Assembly: GCA_963738325.1 (NCBI GenBank)
Contig: CAVTWD010000025.1
Coordinates: 1-64,000, forward strand
DNA: 64,000 nt
Reading direction: 5' to 3'
Source of the DNA: CAVTWD01 sp963738325
GTDB taxonomy: Bacteria > Actinomycetota > Acidimicrobiia > Acidimicrobiales > Ilumatobacteraceae
Positions 44,962 to 55,523 of this stretch are shown here, in pieces; position 1 is the stretch's first letter, and each line of letters begins with the position of its first letter. A model generated the notes under the pieces. That model was not told the origin of the DNA and did no database searches. It saw only the letters and a list, made by a program, of their open reading frames with translations. The translations under genes were made by a program, and so were the position numbers.

Positions 44962-46569
44962 TCAGGCGACGCCGACGGTCCGAGTGTGGTACCCGGTGGC
45001 GCCGCCGGGGTCCGGCGGTGCCTCCTCGGCGGTCTGGACGGCGCCGGTCCCGTCCGTGGCCCGCACCGCGATCACGTGCTGACCGGAGGTCGCCGTCCAC
45101 ACGTAGCGCCATTGGACCCAGGTGTTGCGGGAAGCCACCGCACCGAGCTCGGCACTATGCCACGGCCCGTCATCGACCTGTACCTCGACCGCGGAGATAC
45201 CCCTCGTCGGCGCCCAGGCCACCCCGGCCACCACGATCGGGCCCGCGTGGAGCTGGGCACCGTCGCGAGGCACGTCGATGCGTGACTCGGTCTTGATCGG
45301 TGCTTGCTTGGCCCAGCCCCGCGGCACCCAGTACGCGTCGAAGTCCTCGAGCCGCGTCAGCTCGATGCGCCGAAGCCACTTCGTTGCCGACACGTAGCCG
45401 TAGAGCCCCGCGACGATCAGGCGGGCGGGAAAGCCGTGGGCGACCGGCAACGGCTCGCCGTTCATCCCCACCGCCACCATGGCGACCCGACCGTCGAGGG
45501 CGAGCGCAGTTGGGAAGCCGACCGTGAAGTCGTCGACGGACCGTCCCACGATCTGGGTGGCGCCTGGCTGCACCCCGGCCTTGGCCAGTAGGCCCGGCAG
45601 GGGAACGCCACGCCAGACGGCGTTGCCCACCAGGTCGCCACCCACCTCGTTCGACACACAGGCGAGGGTCACGGGCTGCTCGATCATGTCCATGGCGAGC
45701 AGCTCGTCGAAGGTGATGGTGTAGGGCCGGTCGACCATGCCGTCGATGGTGAGCTTCCACGTCGCCGCGTCGACCTGCGGGACGATCAGCGCCGTGTCGA
45801 TGCGGTAGAAGGACTGGTTCGGCGTGATGTAGGGCGACACCCCCGGGACGGAGAAGGGCTGCGCCGACGGCAGGGGGACGGTCGTGCGCGGTGGCGGGAG
45901 GGTGACGTCGGCGCGGCTGCGCCCGACCGTGCGGGCCGAGCGCAGCGCCTTGCTGCCGAAGGTCGCCACCGCCGCGAACGCACTCGCCGACCCGGCGGCG
46001 ACCAGGAAACTCCGTCTCGAGGCCAGCTTCACCCGAGGGTCCTCGGCCCGACCGTTGCGCGCGCCGGATCCCGATACCGCCGCCGGTCCGGGTGAACGGG
46101 CCGCGAGGTGGAGGAGCCAGAAGAGGACGGCAAGTCCCGACGCGGTGCCGAGGACCGCCCCAGCCACGATCCAGCCGGGTGAGGTGAGGGGGGTGTCGAT
46201 GCCCACGATCACCCCGACTACGCCGAAGGCCGCGAAGCCGACGACGCCGATCCACGGCCGGCGAGCCGCCGCCTGACCCAGCAATCCACCGGCCATCAGG
46301 CTGATGACGACGATCCCCGTGACGAGGGCGGCCTTGTCGCTCGCGCCGAAGAGGCTGATGGCGGGCCCCTTCAGCGTGCCGGCCGTCTGGTCGACGAAGC
46401 GTCCGCCGACGGCGGGCACGAGCGACGGGCCGGTCCCGGCTACCGCGCCGACGAGCTCGGTCACGGCGAGCGCCACACCGGCGGCGACGACCCCGGCGAG
46501 CGTCGCCATCCACGCCGGCACCGTCGGGGTCACCTTCGAGCGCGCAGGGGGCGGGGCGACGAGGGTCAC
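44962..46569 (-). CDS. Membrane molybdopterin-dependent (sulfite oxidase-type) oxidoreductase
   Basis: Four N-terminal helices (e.g. LAGVVAAGVALAVTELVGAV, IVAGAVLGTASGLAVLFWLL) precede an internal twin-arginine segment SRRSFLVAAGSASAFAAVA at about residue 185. The catalytic region has the Moco-binding Cys in VTLACVSNEVGGDLVGN, GMNGEPLPVAHGFPAR and a C-terminal dimer-type beta domain. 535 residues, start ATG 46569. The layout places the Mo domain outside the membrane and requires folding before export, which fits dual Sec/Tat insertion. Substrate unknown. Confidence 0.85.
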   Translation of the reverse strand: MTLVAPPPARSKVTPTVPAWMATLAGVVAAGVALAVTELVGAVAGTGPSLVPAVGGRFVDQTAGTLKGPAISLFGASDKAALVTGIVVISLMAGGLLGQAAARRPWIGVVGFAAFGVVGVIVGIDTPLTSPGWIVAGAVLGTASGLAVLFWLLHLAARSPGPAAVSGSGARNGRAEDPRVKLASRRSFLVAAGSASAFAAVATFGSKALRSARTVGRSRADVTLPPPRTTVPLPSAQPFSVPGVSPYITPNQSFYRIDTALIVPQVDAATWKLTIDGMVDRPYTITFDELLAMDMIEQPVTLACVSNEVGGDLVGNAVWRGVPLPGLLAKAGVQPGATQIVGRSVDDFTVGFPTALALDGRVAMVAVGMNGEPLPVAHGFPARLIVAGLYGYVSATKWLRRIELTRLEDFDAYWVPRGWAKQAPIKTESRIDVPRDGAQLHAGPIVVAGVAWAPTRGISAVEVQVDDGPWHSAELGAVASRNTWVQWRYVWTATSGQHVIAVRATDGTGAVQTAEEAPPDPGGATGYHTRTVGVA

Positions 46570-46707
46570 GTCACAACGTCCGAGTAGCCCGGGCCCGCGC
46601 CAGCAGCCACGAGGCGATCGTAGGAATCCACACCCCGCAGTGGTCGTCAGGGTGCCATTCGTTTCACCTGGGCGCCGGCGCGGCCGGGCGGGCGGGCGTC
46701 GACCTGC

Positions 46708-47535
46708 TCAGCTCCTTCGCGGGCCGATGAGGCGCTGGCAGGCGATGGCGGCGGCATGCCCGACGTTGAGCGAGTCCACACCGTTGACCATCGGGATGCG
46801 GACGCGGAGGTCAGCGGCTGCCCTCGCCCCAGCCGACAGCCCCGGACCTTCCGCCCCGACGAGGAGCGCGACCCGGTCGAGGTCGCGCTCCGACACCTCG
46901 TCGATCGTCACCTCGCCGTGCGGGTCGAGGGCGAGCACGAGGAAGCCGGCGTCGGCCAACAGTTCGAGCGCGCTCGGCCATGGAACGAGGCGGCAGAACG
47001 GCAGGTGCAGGATCTCGCCCATCGACACCCGGACGCAGCGCCGGTAGAGCGGGTCGGCGCAGGTGGGGTCGAGAACGAGCGCGCCGGCGCCGAAGGCCCG
47101 GGCCGATCTGGCGAGCGCGCCGAGGTTCTCGAGATCGTTCAGGCCTTCGAGAACCACGGCCGACGTCACCGTGCGAATGAGCTCGCCCGGGTCGGTGGGC
47201 GGCCGCCGGTCAGCGGAAGCGACTGCGCCGCGGTGGAGGTCGAAGCCGGCGATTCCCGACAGGAGGGCCCGGGTTCCGACATAGACGGGCGCATCCAGCC
47301 GCTCGAGCGCATCGCCGAGCGCGGCCCGCTTCGTGGGGGTGACGAGCACGGACCGGACGCGATACGGCGAGGTGAGAAGGCGCTGGATGGCGATCGTGCC
47401 CTCGGTGATGAAGAACCCGGGCTCGACCTGGCCCGGGCGTTCGAAGCGACGGCGAAGGGTCGAATCCCGGAGGTCGACGAAGTCGGCGAGACGGGGATCA
47501 CTCGGATCGTCGACGGGCACGACCTCGGCCACCAC
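46708..47535 (-). CDS. SpoU/TrmH-family RNA 2'-O-methyltransferase
   Basis: SPOUT-fold SAM-dependent methyltransferase: motif 1 VVLEGLNDLENLGALARSAR, motif 2 LVGAEGPGLSAGARAAAD, motif 3 IPMVNGVDSLNVGHAAAIAC, forming the trefoil knot. An N-terminal substrate-binding domain (residues 1-110) matches RlmB/TrmH-like enzymes. ATG 47535; 275 residues. Acts on rRNA or tRNA; the exact site is not determinable. Divergent from the AlkB gene with 53 bases between. Confidence 0.88.
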   Translation of the reverse strand: MVAEVVPVDDPSDPRLADFVDLRDSTLRRRFERPGQVEPGFFITEGTIAIQRLLTSPYRVRSVLVTPTKRAALGDALERLDAPVYVGTRALLSGIAGFDLHRGAVASADRRPPTDPGELIRTVTSAVVLEGLNDLENLGALARSARAFGAGALVLDPTCADPLYRRCVRVSMGEILHLPFCRLVPWPSALELLADAGFLVLALDPHGEVTIDEVSERDLDRVALLVGAEGPGLSAGARAAADLRVRIPMVNGVDSLNVGHAAAIACQRLIGPRRS

Positions 47536-47588
47536 GTGATCCTCTCAGGCCCTTGACGCGGCGGGCCGCCTGCGGCAGGATCGAACGC

Positions 47589-48362
47589 ATGTTCGCTGCA
47601 GCTCTCGATGAGGTTTCCGAGCTGGCCGTGCAGGGGTCGCTCTTCGCCACGGGCGCGGCCGGGGTAGACCGCGCCTTCCGGGGCCTCGCCCGGCAATGGC
47701 TCGATACCGGGTCGTGGGTCGACCACGCCGGCGGCTGGCTGCGGGGCGCCGATGAGGTGATGGCCCAACTGGTGGCCACGGTTCCGTGGCGCAGGCGCGA
47801 GGTCACCATGTACGGCCGGCGGCTCCGCGAACCCCGGCTCACCGCGTGGTGGGTGCTCTCCGAACCCGCGGAGGCGCCGCTGCCGATCCTCGCCGAGGCC
47901 TGCCGCGTCCTGACTGAGCGGTACGAGCGCGCCTTCGATTCCCTCGGCGCCAATCTCTACCGCGACGGGCGCGACAGCGTCGCGTGGCACTCCGACCGGA
48001 TCGGTCGCAGCCTCGACGAGCCGGTGGTCGCCATCATCTCGCTGGGTCAGCCGCGCCCCTTCCTCCTGCGCCCGCGGGGCGGGGGCCGTTCCCATGCCTT
48101 GTTCCTCGGAGGGGGCGACCTGATCGCGCTGGGAGGGCGCGTCCAGCACGACTGGGAGCACTCGGTGCCGAAGGTGGGCGCGGCCGGTCCTCGCCTCAGC
48201 CTCATGTTCCGGCATGGCGCGCCCGAACCCGGCGGAATCGGGGAGGGCAAAAACGGGCGCGCGCCGCCGCAGAACACGACACGCACACGATCGTCACCAA
48301 GCGCGCCGAATTGTCACCCGGCTGGCACCGCTCCGCTCCACTGGCAGGAGAGACTGGTCTGA
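47589..48362 (+). CDS. AlkB-type 2-oxoglutarate/Fe(II) dioxygenase
   Basis: Repair-type demethylase. Fe ligands are seen in DSVAWHSDRIGRSL (HxD) and VQHDWEHSVPKV (second His), with the 2-oxoglutarate-binding Arg in GPRLSLMFRHG. The N-terminal nucleotide lid includes MYGRRLREPRLTAWWVL. ATG 47589, 257 residues; the last 45 residues are a low-complexity tail. Removes alkyl lesions from nucleic acid; preference for DNA or RNA not determined. Confidence 0.85.
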   Translation: MFAAALDEVSELAVQGSLFATGAAGVDRAFRGLARQWLDTGSWVDHAGGWLRGADEVMAQLVATVPWRRREVTMYGRRLREPRLTAWWVLSEPAEAPLPILAEACRVLTERYERAFDSLGANLYRDGRDSVAWHSDRIGRSLDEPVVAIISLGQPRPFLLRPRGGGRSHALFLGGGDLIALGGRVQHDWEHSVPKVGAAGPRLSLMFRHGAPEPGGIGEGKNGRAPPQNTTRTRSSPSAPNCHPAGTAPLHWQERLV

Positions 48363-48381
48363 CACCACAGGAGGACGACGC

Positions 48382-48480
48382 ATGGCAGAGGTCTTCGTCA
48401 TGGTCGGGGCGGGGGTGGCCGGGTTGGTCATGCTCGTCTTCATCGCCAGCACTTTGATCGCCGCTCTGATCGATCGCTGA
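48382..48480 (+). CDS. 32-residue single-helix membrane microprotein
   Basis: MAEVFVMVGAGVAGLVMLVF with ALIDR at the end: one membrane helix and nothing else. ATG 48382 is preceded by AGGAGGACGACGC, the best ribosome-binding site in this region. Intergenic between AlkB and the flavoprotein, same strand. Not a shadow of another frame. Role unknown. Confidence 0.6.
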   Translation: MAEVFVMVGAGVAGLVMLVFIASTLIAALIDR

Positions 48481-48496
48481 TTGCCACGCGCGTGGC

Positions 48497-49730
48497 ATGG
48501 TGGCGCCCATGCTTCGCGACGTCGTGGTGGTCGGCGCGTCGCTCGCCGGTCTCCGAGCCGCGGAGACCCTGCGCACTGACGGATTCGAAGGGCGCCTCGC
48601 GCTCGTGGGCGCGGAAGTCCACCTGCCCTACGACCGGCCCCCGCTGTCGAAGAAGCTCCTCGCGGGCGATTGGGAGCCCGACCGCATCGAGCTGCGCAGG
48701 TCGCACGAGTACGAGGACCTCGACCTCGAGCTGCACCTCGGGGTGCGAGCCGAGGCCCTCGACATCGCGTCGCGCACGGTCCGCCTGAGCGATGGGAGCG
48801 GGGTGAGCTACGACGGCGTGATCCTGGCCACCGGGGCGACGCCCCGGCGACTGCCGGGGCAGCCCCAACTGCCGGGCATCTTCGAGCTGCGCACCCTCGA
48901 CGACTCGCTCGCGCTGCGGGCCGCCCTCACCTCGCGCCCGGCCCGCGTGATCGTGGTCGGTGCCGGGTTCATCGGTGCCGAGGTGGCGGCCACGGCCCGC
49001 AGCCGAGGGCTCGACGTCACCCTGCTGGAAGCCCTGCCCGTACCCCTGGAGCGAGGGCTCGGCCCGGCGATGGGCACGGCCATCGCCGGCCTCCACCTCG
49101 ACCATGGGGTGGACCTGCGTCTCGGCGTCGGCGTCGACGCCTTCCTCGGGTCGGCGCGTGCCGAAGGGGTGCAGCTGAGTGACGGATCGGTGGTCGAAGC
49201 CGACGTCGTCGTCGTGGGTGTCGGGGTGGCGCCCGCCACCGGTTGGCTCGAGGGGAGTGGGCTGGAACTGCGCGACGGGGTCGTCTGCGACGCCGGCCTC
49301 GCCGCCGGGCCCCCCGGCGTCTACGCCGCGGGTGACCTCGTGCGCTGGCCCAACGAGCTGTTTGGCGAGGAGATGCGCATCGAACACTGGACCAACGCCG
49401 CCGAGCAGGGTGCGGCCGCCGCCCGCAACTTGATGGCCTGGTCGGCCGGCAGTGAGCCCACCCCCTACGCGCCCGTCCCGTTCTTCTGGAGCGACCAGTA
49501 CGACGCCCGGATCCAGTTCGTCGGCCGGGCGAGCGGCGGCGATCACGTCGAGGTGGTCCAGGGATCGGTGGAGGAGCGCAAGTTCGTGGCGCTCTATGCC
49601 CGCGACGGGCCGCCTGCGGGCCGTGCTCGGGTTGAACAACCCCCGTCTGGTGATGCCCTACCGGAAGCTGCTCGCCGGCCGGGCCAGCTTCGACCAGGCG
49701 CTCACCCATGCCAAGCGTCAGGAAAGTTGA
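48497..49730 (+). CDS. Ferredoxin/rubredoxin reductase-like FAD flavoprotein, one frameshift
   Basis: Two dinucleotide motifs: VVVVGASLAGLRAAETLRTD and VIVVGAGFIGAEVAATARSR, plus GVYAAGDLVRWPNELF and the C-terminal reductase domain EHWTNAAEQGAAAARNLM. About 410 residues. A shift near 49610 (CGGGCC) joins ALYARDG to LRAVLGLNNPRLVMPYRKL, so the real stop is 49730. Electron transfer from NADH to a ferredoxin, often for a P450 or Rieske oxygenase; neither is nearby. ATG 48509 is an alternative start. Confidence 0.82.
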
Positions 49731-49797
49731 GTGCTATTCGCGCAGGAGTGGCGTCCGTAACATTGTAATCAGCGTTGCGGGCGATACGCTGCCCCGT

Positions 49798-52138
49798 ATG
49801 TCCACCACCGGCACTTCCCCACAGCAGGCGACCAGCCTGCCCCTGGTCGCCGTCCCAGGCGGCGTGGTCTTCCCCGGGGCGGTCGTCACCCTCACCCTTG
49901 ACTCTGACGAGGCCCGCGCCGCGGTCGAGACGGCGAGCGCGGGGGAGCGCCGGGTGCTGCTCGTGCCGCGCCGCGACAGCCGGTACTCCACGATCGGCGT
50001 CATCGCCACCGTCGAGTCGGTCGGCGAGCTTCCGGTCGGGGGTCGCGCCGCCATCCTGCGGTCGGTGCAACGGGCCCGCATCGGCGCCGCCGTCGCGTCC
50101 GAGCGAGGCGGGCTGTGGGTCGAGGTCGATCCCATCACCGACCCTCGCCCGACTCCCCGGGTCGAGGCCGCGGACGCGTGAGCTTCGCGCCGTGCTGCAG
50201 AACGTGGCCGAGCTCCGCCGCTCTCGCCGGCTCCCGGAGCTCCTCCGCAGCGTGAACGAGCCGGGCGCGCTCGCCGACGCGGTCACCGGGTGGAGCGAGG
50301 TCTCGCTCGAGCAGCAGATCGAGGTGCTCGAGACACTGGATGTCGGGGAACGGGTGGATCAGGTGTTGGCGTGGGCCAAGGATCATCTCGCGGAGCTGCA
50401 GATGGCCGAGCGCATCCGCGAGGACGTGACCGAGGGAATGGAGCGCCAGCAACGGGAGTACCTGCTGCGCCAGCAGATGAACGCCATCCGCAAGGAGCTG
50501 GGCGAGAGCGACGACGACGTGGTCGGCCAGTACCGTGCTCGCGCCGGCGAGTTGCCGCTGCCGCAGAAGGTGCGCGATGCCGTCGACAAGGAGATCGACC
50601 GGCTCGAGCGGACGAGCGGCCAGAGCCCCGAGCTGAGCTGGATCCGCACGTGGCTGGACCGCGTGCTCGACCTGCCGTGGGGCAAGACCACCGAGGATCG
50701 TCTCGACCTCGGCACGGCGCGCGAGGTGCTCGACGCCGACCACGAGGGTCTCGCCGATGTGAAGGACCGGATCGTCGAGTTCTTGGCGGTGCGCAAGCTG
50801 CGCTCGGAGCGGGGGCTGTCGGCCACCCCGGACGCCGACGAGGCGGCCGCTCGTCGTGGTGGCGGCGCCATCATCGCCCTCGTCGGTCCTCCCGGCGTCG
50901 GGAAGACGAGCCTGGGCGAGAGCGTCGCCCGGGCCATGGGCCGCACCTTCGTCCGCGTGGCGCTGGGCGGTGTCCGCGACGAGGCCGAGATCCGCGGCCA
51001 TCGTCGTACATATGTCGGGGCGCAGCCGGGGCGCATCGTCCGGGCGATCACCGAGGCCGCCACCATGAACCCCGTCGTGCTGCTCGACGAGGTCGACAAG
51101 CTCTCGGCCGGGGGCTGGTCGGGCGATCCCACCGCCGCCCTCCTCGAAGTGCTCGATCCCGCCCAGAACCACACCTTCCGCGACCACTACCTGGAAGTCG
51201 AGCTCGACCTCTCCGATGTCGTCTTCATCGCCACCGCCAACGTGGTGGAGACGATCCCCGGCGCCCTGCTCGACCGGATGGAGCTCGTCCGCCTCGACGG
51301 GTACACCGAGGACGAGAAGCTCGTCATCGCTCGGAACCACCTCCTGCCCCGCCAGCTCGAGCGCACGGGCTTGCGGGTCGACGAGGTGAGCATCAGCGAT
51401 GCCGCCCTGCGGCGCGTCGTGGACGAGTACACACGCGAGGCGGGTGTGCGCAACCTCGAGCGGGAGCTAGGCAAGCTCCTGCGCAAGGTGGCGACCAAGG
51501 TGGCAACGGGCGACGGTGCGGCCGTCGAGGTCGACGTCGACGGCATCGACGCCTACCTGGGCCGTCCCAAGTTCCACGACGAAGTCGCCGAGCGCACCAG
51601 CGTGCCCGGCGTCGCCACCGGGCTCGCCGTCACCGGCACCGGGGGCGACGTTCTCTTCATCGAGGCCTCCGCCTCTGACGGTGAAGCCGGGCTGACGCTC
51701 ACCGGCCAGCTCGGCGACGTCATGAAGGAGTCGGCCCAGATCGCGCTGTCCTACGTGCGAGCCCACGCCGGTGATCTGGCCATCAATCCCGAGCGGATCG
51801 GCAAGCGCATCCATGTCCACGTCCCGGCCGGGGCCGTTCCCAAGGACGGGCCGTCCGCCGGCGTCACAATGACCACCGCCCTTGTCAGCCTGCTCACCGG
51901 GCGCACGGTCAAACCGAACGTCGGGATGACCGGTGAGGTCACCCTGCAGGGCAAGGTGCTCCCGATTGGCGGCGTCAAGCAAAAGGTGCTCGCCGCCCAT
52001 CGCGCCGGGCTGACCGAGGTCGTGCTCCCGAAGCGCAACGGACCCGACCTCGACGACGTCCCCGAGCGCGTCCGCGAGGCGATGGCCTTCCACCTGGCCG
52101 ACACGGTCGACGACGTGCTCGCGCACGCCCTCACCTGA
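49798..52138 (+). CDS. lon: ATP-dependent protease Lon, one frameshift
   Basis: Cytosolic AAA+ protease: N-terminal LON domain (LPLVAVPGGVVFPGAVVTLT), coiled region with REYLLRQQMNAIRKELGE, Walker A LVGPPGVGKTSLGESVAR, Walker B VVLLDEVDKL, and the Ser-Lys catalytic dyad in PKDGPSAGVTM (Ser) and GGVKQKVLAAHRAG (Lys). ATG 49798 was chosen because it starts MSTTGTSPQQ before the LON domain. A shift near 50178 (TCGAGG to GCGTGAGC) splits the N-domain from the rest. 780 residues. No HAIR-type HspR operator found upstream. Confidence 0.92.
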
Positions 52139-52165
52139 CCGACGACCCCACCGAGCCAACTGTTG

Positions 52166-52219
52166 CGTTCATGCGTGTCACAACCCGCGGATCCGCGCGG
52201 ATCGACCCGCATGATCACG
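52166..52219. repeat. Dispersed palindromic intergenic element, copy 2
   Basis: Starts CGTTCATGCGTGTCAC, ends ATCGACCCGCATGATCACG. The centre GCGGATCCGC (52187-52196) is a perfect 10-base palindrome. It lies between lon and the MFS gene. Matches the copies at 17,349 and 55,524 in its outer parts. Confidence 0.7.
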
Positions 52220-52301
52220 AGTTGCGGTCGACCGCGGGCGAAGTCGCACCGCGGTCAAAGGCCCGGTCAGGGCCAACGAGGGCGGGGCTAGCGTCGGGCG
52301 G

Positions 52302-53627
52302 GTGACTGACGCGCCACCGTCGCCGTTGCGCGATCGGTCAGTGCTGGCGGTCCTCGGTGCCTACCTGTTCTCGACCACGGCGGTCATCGCGCAGGCGACG
52401 GCCCTCGGCAAGCTCGTCTTCGACACGACCGGCCGCGAGCTCGACCTCGGGATCCTCGGGCTCGTCGAGTTCTTGCCGGCAGCGGCGCTCGTGCTCGTCA
52501 CCGGGCCCGTTGCCGACCGCTTCGACCGACGCCGCGTCGCGGCCCTCGGCATGGTGGGTGAGGGCGCCTGCTCGGTGGCCCTCGCCGTCTACGCGGCGAG
52601 CCAGCCGACGTCGGTCGTGCCCATCTTCGGCATCGTCTTGCTGTTCGGGGTGGCTCGCGCCTTCGTTGCCCCGTCCTTGCGATCGCTGCCCGCCAACGTC
52701 GCGCCGGCGGGAACGGTCCCGAAGGTGACCGCGTTCGCCTCGGCCATGTTCCAGTCATCCGTCATCATCGGCCCCGTGGTCGCCGGGTTCACCTACACCG
52801 TGTCCATCGTGCTTCCGTACATCGTGGCGGCCTGCCTAGTGGGCGCCGGCGCAGTGAGCGTGCTGCTGGCCCGCATGCCGCCGGGTTGGCGCGAGTCGAA
52901 GGAGTCCAGCGCGTTGCGTGCCGAGCGGGCCGACTCGGGCCTCCGGGGGGCGCTCGAGGGGCTTCGTTTCGTGCGGCGGACGCCGATCGTGCTCGCCGCC
53001 ATCTCCCTCGACCTGTTCGCGGTGCTCTTCGGCGGCGCCGTCGCTCTCCTGCCCGCCATCGCCGAGGACCGCCTGGGCGTGGGCGCGGTGGGGCTCGGAT
53101 GGCTGCGCGCCGCGGGCGGCATCGGCGCGGTCGTCGTCGCCATCCTCCTCGCCCGCTGGCCGATCACACGACGGGTGGGGAGGTCGCTGCTCGTCGCCGT
53201 CGCCATCTTCGGCGTGGCGACGGTGGTGCTCGGGCTGACCCGCTCCTTCGCGGTCGCGTTCATCGCGCTGGCCGTGCTCAGCGCGGCGGACATGGTGAGC
53301 GTGTTCGTGCGCGCCACGCTCGTGCCGCTCGCCACCCCCGACGACGTCCGCGGCCGCGTCCTCGCCGCGGAGAACGTGTTCATCGGCGCCTCGAACGAGC
53401 TCGGCGCCTTCGAATCCGGGGTGGCCGGGCAGTTGCTCGGCGTGGCTGGCGCGGTGGTGTCAGGTGGCCTGTTGACGGTGGGTGTGGCCGTCACGTGGTG
53501 GTGGCGCTTCCCCGTGCTCCGCGACCTCAACCGCTTCTCCGATCTCGTCGGCGACGAGGGGCGGGCAGGCCCGCCAGAGCGGTTCGAACCTGTTCCGGCC
53601 GAGATCGAGGGTCATACCCTCGAGTAG
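52302..53627 (+). CDS. MFS exporter (EntS-like)
   Basis: Twelve-helix MFS transporter with the loop motif GPVADRFDRRRVAALG (after helix 2) and a repeat-type loop in the second half. The overall pattern with long C-terminal tail and MFS_3 features fits the enterobactin-exporter-like group, used for small-molecule or drug efflux. GTG 52302 gives 441 residues. Single gene, no regulator overlap. Confidence 0.8.
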   Translation: MTDAPPSPLRDRSVLAVLGAYLFSTTAVIAQATALGKLVFDTTGRELDLGILGLVEFLPAAALVLVTGPVADRFDRRRVAALGMVGEGACSVALAVYAASQPTSVVPIFGIVLLFGVARAFVAPSLRSLPANVAPAGTVPKVTAFASAMFQSSVIIGPVVAGFTYTVSIVLPYIVAACLVGAGAVSVLLARMPPGWRESKESSALRAERADSGLRGALEGLRFVRRTPIVLAAISLDLFAVLFGGAVALLPAIAEDRLGVGAVGLGWLRAAGGIGAVVVAILLARWPITRRVGRSLLVAVAIFGVATVVLGLTRSFAVAFIALAVLSAADMVSVFVRATLVPLATPDDVRGRVLAAENVFIGASNELGAFESGVAGQLLGVAGAVVSGGLLTVGVAVTWWWRFPVLRDLNRFSDLVGDEGRAGPPERFEPVPAEIEGHTLE

Positions 53628-53748
53628 AGGTATTTCGGGGCCCGACCGCGGCTCGGTTGTGGATGTCCCCCTGTGGAGGTGTCGCCGTCGCGTCTGGGCG
53701 GGCCCGGCGGCGGCCCCCCTCCGAGGGGTGCCCTTCTAGCATTGCGCC

Positions 53749-54980
53749 ATGTCCTCACACCTGTCGGATGTGTGGTTCTCGGTGACCGACCTCGATGTGG
53801 TGTCCGGCAGGGGATGTTGGGTGACGACCTCGGATGGCGCGGAGTACCTCGACTTCTCTTCGGGCATCGCGGTCACCTCCACCGGGCACTGCCATCCCGC
53901 CGTCGTCGCCGCCATCCAGGCCCAGGCCGCCCGCTTCATCCACGCCCAGGTGAACGTGTACCGCCACGACCTGCTCGAGCCGCTCGCGACGCGGCTGGCG
54001 GAGCTCACGCCGGGCGACATCGACACGTTCTTCTACGCCAACTCGGGCGCGGAGATCACCGAAGCGGCGGTCAAGCTGGCCAAGCAAGCGACAGGACGCC
54101 CCCACGTCATCGTGTTCAGCGGCAGCTTCCACGGGCGCACCCACCTGGCCATGGCGATGACGACGTCGAAGACGTCGTACCGCGCCGGCTACGCCCCGCT
54201 GCCCTCCGGTGTGTTCGTGGCTCCCTTCCCTGACCCGCTCGCCCCGGACGTCGACGCCGAGATCGACCGCTGCTTGCAGGGCCTTCACCATCTGCTGAAG
54301 TCGATGACCGCCCCCGGAGAGACGGCGGCCGTCATCATCGAGCCCGTGCTGGGCGAGGGTGGTTACGTTCCGGCGCCGGGTTCCTTCCTACGCGGAGTCC
54401 TCGACACCTGCCGTCAGCACGGGATCCTGTTCATCGCCGACGAGGTGCAGACGGGATTCGGGCGCACCGGGAAGATGTTCGCGGTCGACCACGTGGCGAT
54501 CGAGCCCGACATCATCTGCATGGCCAAGGGCATCGCCTCGGGGTTCCCCTTCGCCGCTCTTGGCGCATCGAGCGCGATCATGGCTCGCTGGCCCACGGGC
54601 GCGCACGGCGGCACATACGGCGGCAACGCCATCGGCTGCGCGGCGGCCCTCGCCACCATCGAGGTGCTCAGCGAGGACGGTTTCCTCGACAACGTCGCGA
54701 GCGAGGGGAGCAGCTCGTGTCCGGGCTGCGCGAGTTCCAGTCGCGAGACGAGGGCCTCCTGCAGGTCCGCGGCCTCGGGCTCATGGTCGGCACGGAGTTC
54801 TCCGACGGGGATCGGGTCGCCGCCATACAGCGCCACGCGCTCGAAGAGGGCAAGCTCATCTTGATGAACGCGGGCACGTACGGACGGACGTTGCGGTGGA
54901 TGCCTCCCCTCGTGGTGAACGAGCAGGAGATCGACCTCGCCCTCGCCACGTTCGGCGCCGCCGTCAAGGCGACCGCCTGA
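53749..54980 (+). CDS. Class III PLP aminotransferase (GabT/acetylornithine-type), one frameshift
   Basis: PLP-binding signature: IADEVQTGFGRTGKMFAVDH and the Schiff-base Lys in IICMAKGIASGFPFAALG. Other markers are FFYANSGAEITEAAVKLAK and SFHGRTHLAMAMTTSK. ATG 53749. A shift near 54705 (AGGGGAGCAGC) joins the two segments; the second ends at 54980. About 410 residues. It could be a 4-aminobutyrate or diamino-acid transaminase; the substrate is not settled by sequence. Confidence 0.85.
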
Positions 54981-55050
54981 GCCATGTACCCCACCGCCCC
55001 CGGGTTCTCGCTCCCCATCTCGTGCCCGCCGCTCACGGCGGCTTCCTGAC

Positions 55051-55500
55051 GTGGCCGGCCGTCCCGACCCCGAACGCCTGGCCGTGTGGCGCGCCTTCCT
55101 CGAGGCGCATGCCTCGCTCACCCACCAGCTCGAGCAGGAGCTGGAAGAAGAACGGGGCCTTCCCCTCACGTGGTACGGCGTGCTGCTGCACCTGCACGAG
55201 GCCGGGGGCCAGCTGCGGATGAACGAGCTGGCCGAACGGGTGTTGCTGCACAAGAGCAGCCTCACGCGGGCGGTCGATCGCATGGAGGAGGCCGGTTTGG
55301 TCGAGCGGATCGCCTGCCCGTCAGACGGCCGCAGCCGCTACGCCGTCATCACCGAGGAGGGCCGCCGTACGTTGCGGTGGGCGGCACCGGTCCATCTGCG
55401 CGGCGTCCAGCGCCACTTCGCCAGCCATCTGACCGACAGTGATGTCGTCGCCCTCACCCGAGTGTTCGCCAAGCTCCCCCTCACGGCAGCCGGGGAGTGA
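55051..55500 (+). CDS. MarR-family transcriptional regulator
   Basis: Winged-helix dimeric regulator: LTWYGVLLHLHEAGGQLRMN, recognition helix LLHKSSLTRAVDRMEEAGLV, wing SDGRSRYAVITEEGRRTL. GTG 55051 gives 149 residues. It lies between the aminotransferase and the acyl-CoA synthetase (convergent with the latter). A phenolic or acyl ligand is possible but unproven. Confidence 0.85.
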   Translation: MAGRPDPERLAVWRAFLEAHASLTHQLEQELEEERGLPLTWYGVLLHLHEAGGQLRMNELAERVLLHKSSLTRAVDRMEEAGLVERIACPSDGRSRYAVITEEGRRTLRWAAPVHLRGVQRHFASHLTDSDVVALTRVFAKLPLTAAGE

Positions 55501-55523
55501 GGCCGACCACTCGCGCCCACCCT

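Noticed and set aside
49731..49797. HspR (HAIR) operator before lon
   Set aside because: No CTTGAGT-N7-ACTCAAG was present; only a loose TTGAGT at the end of the previous gene.
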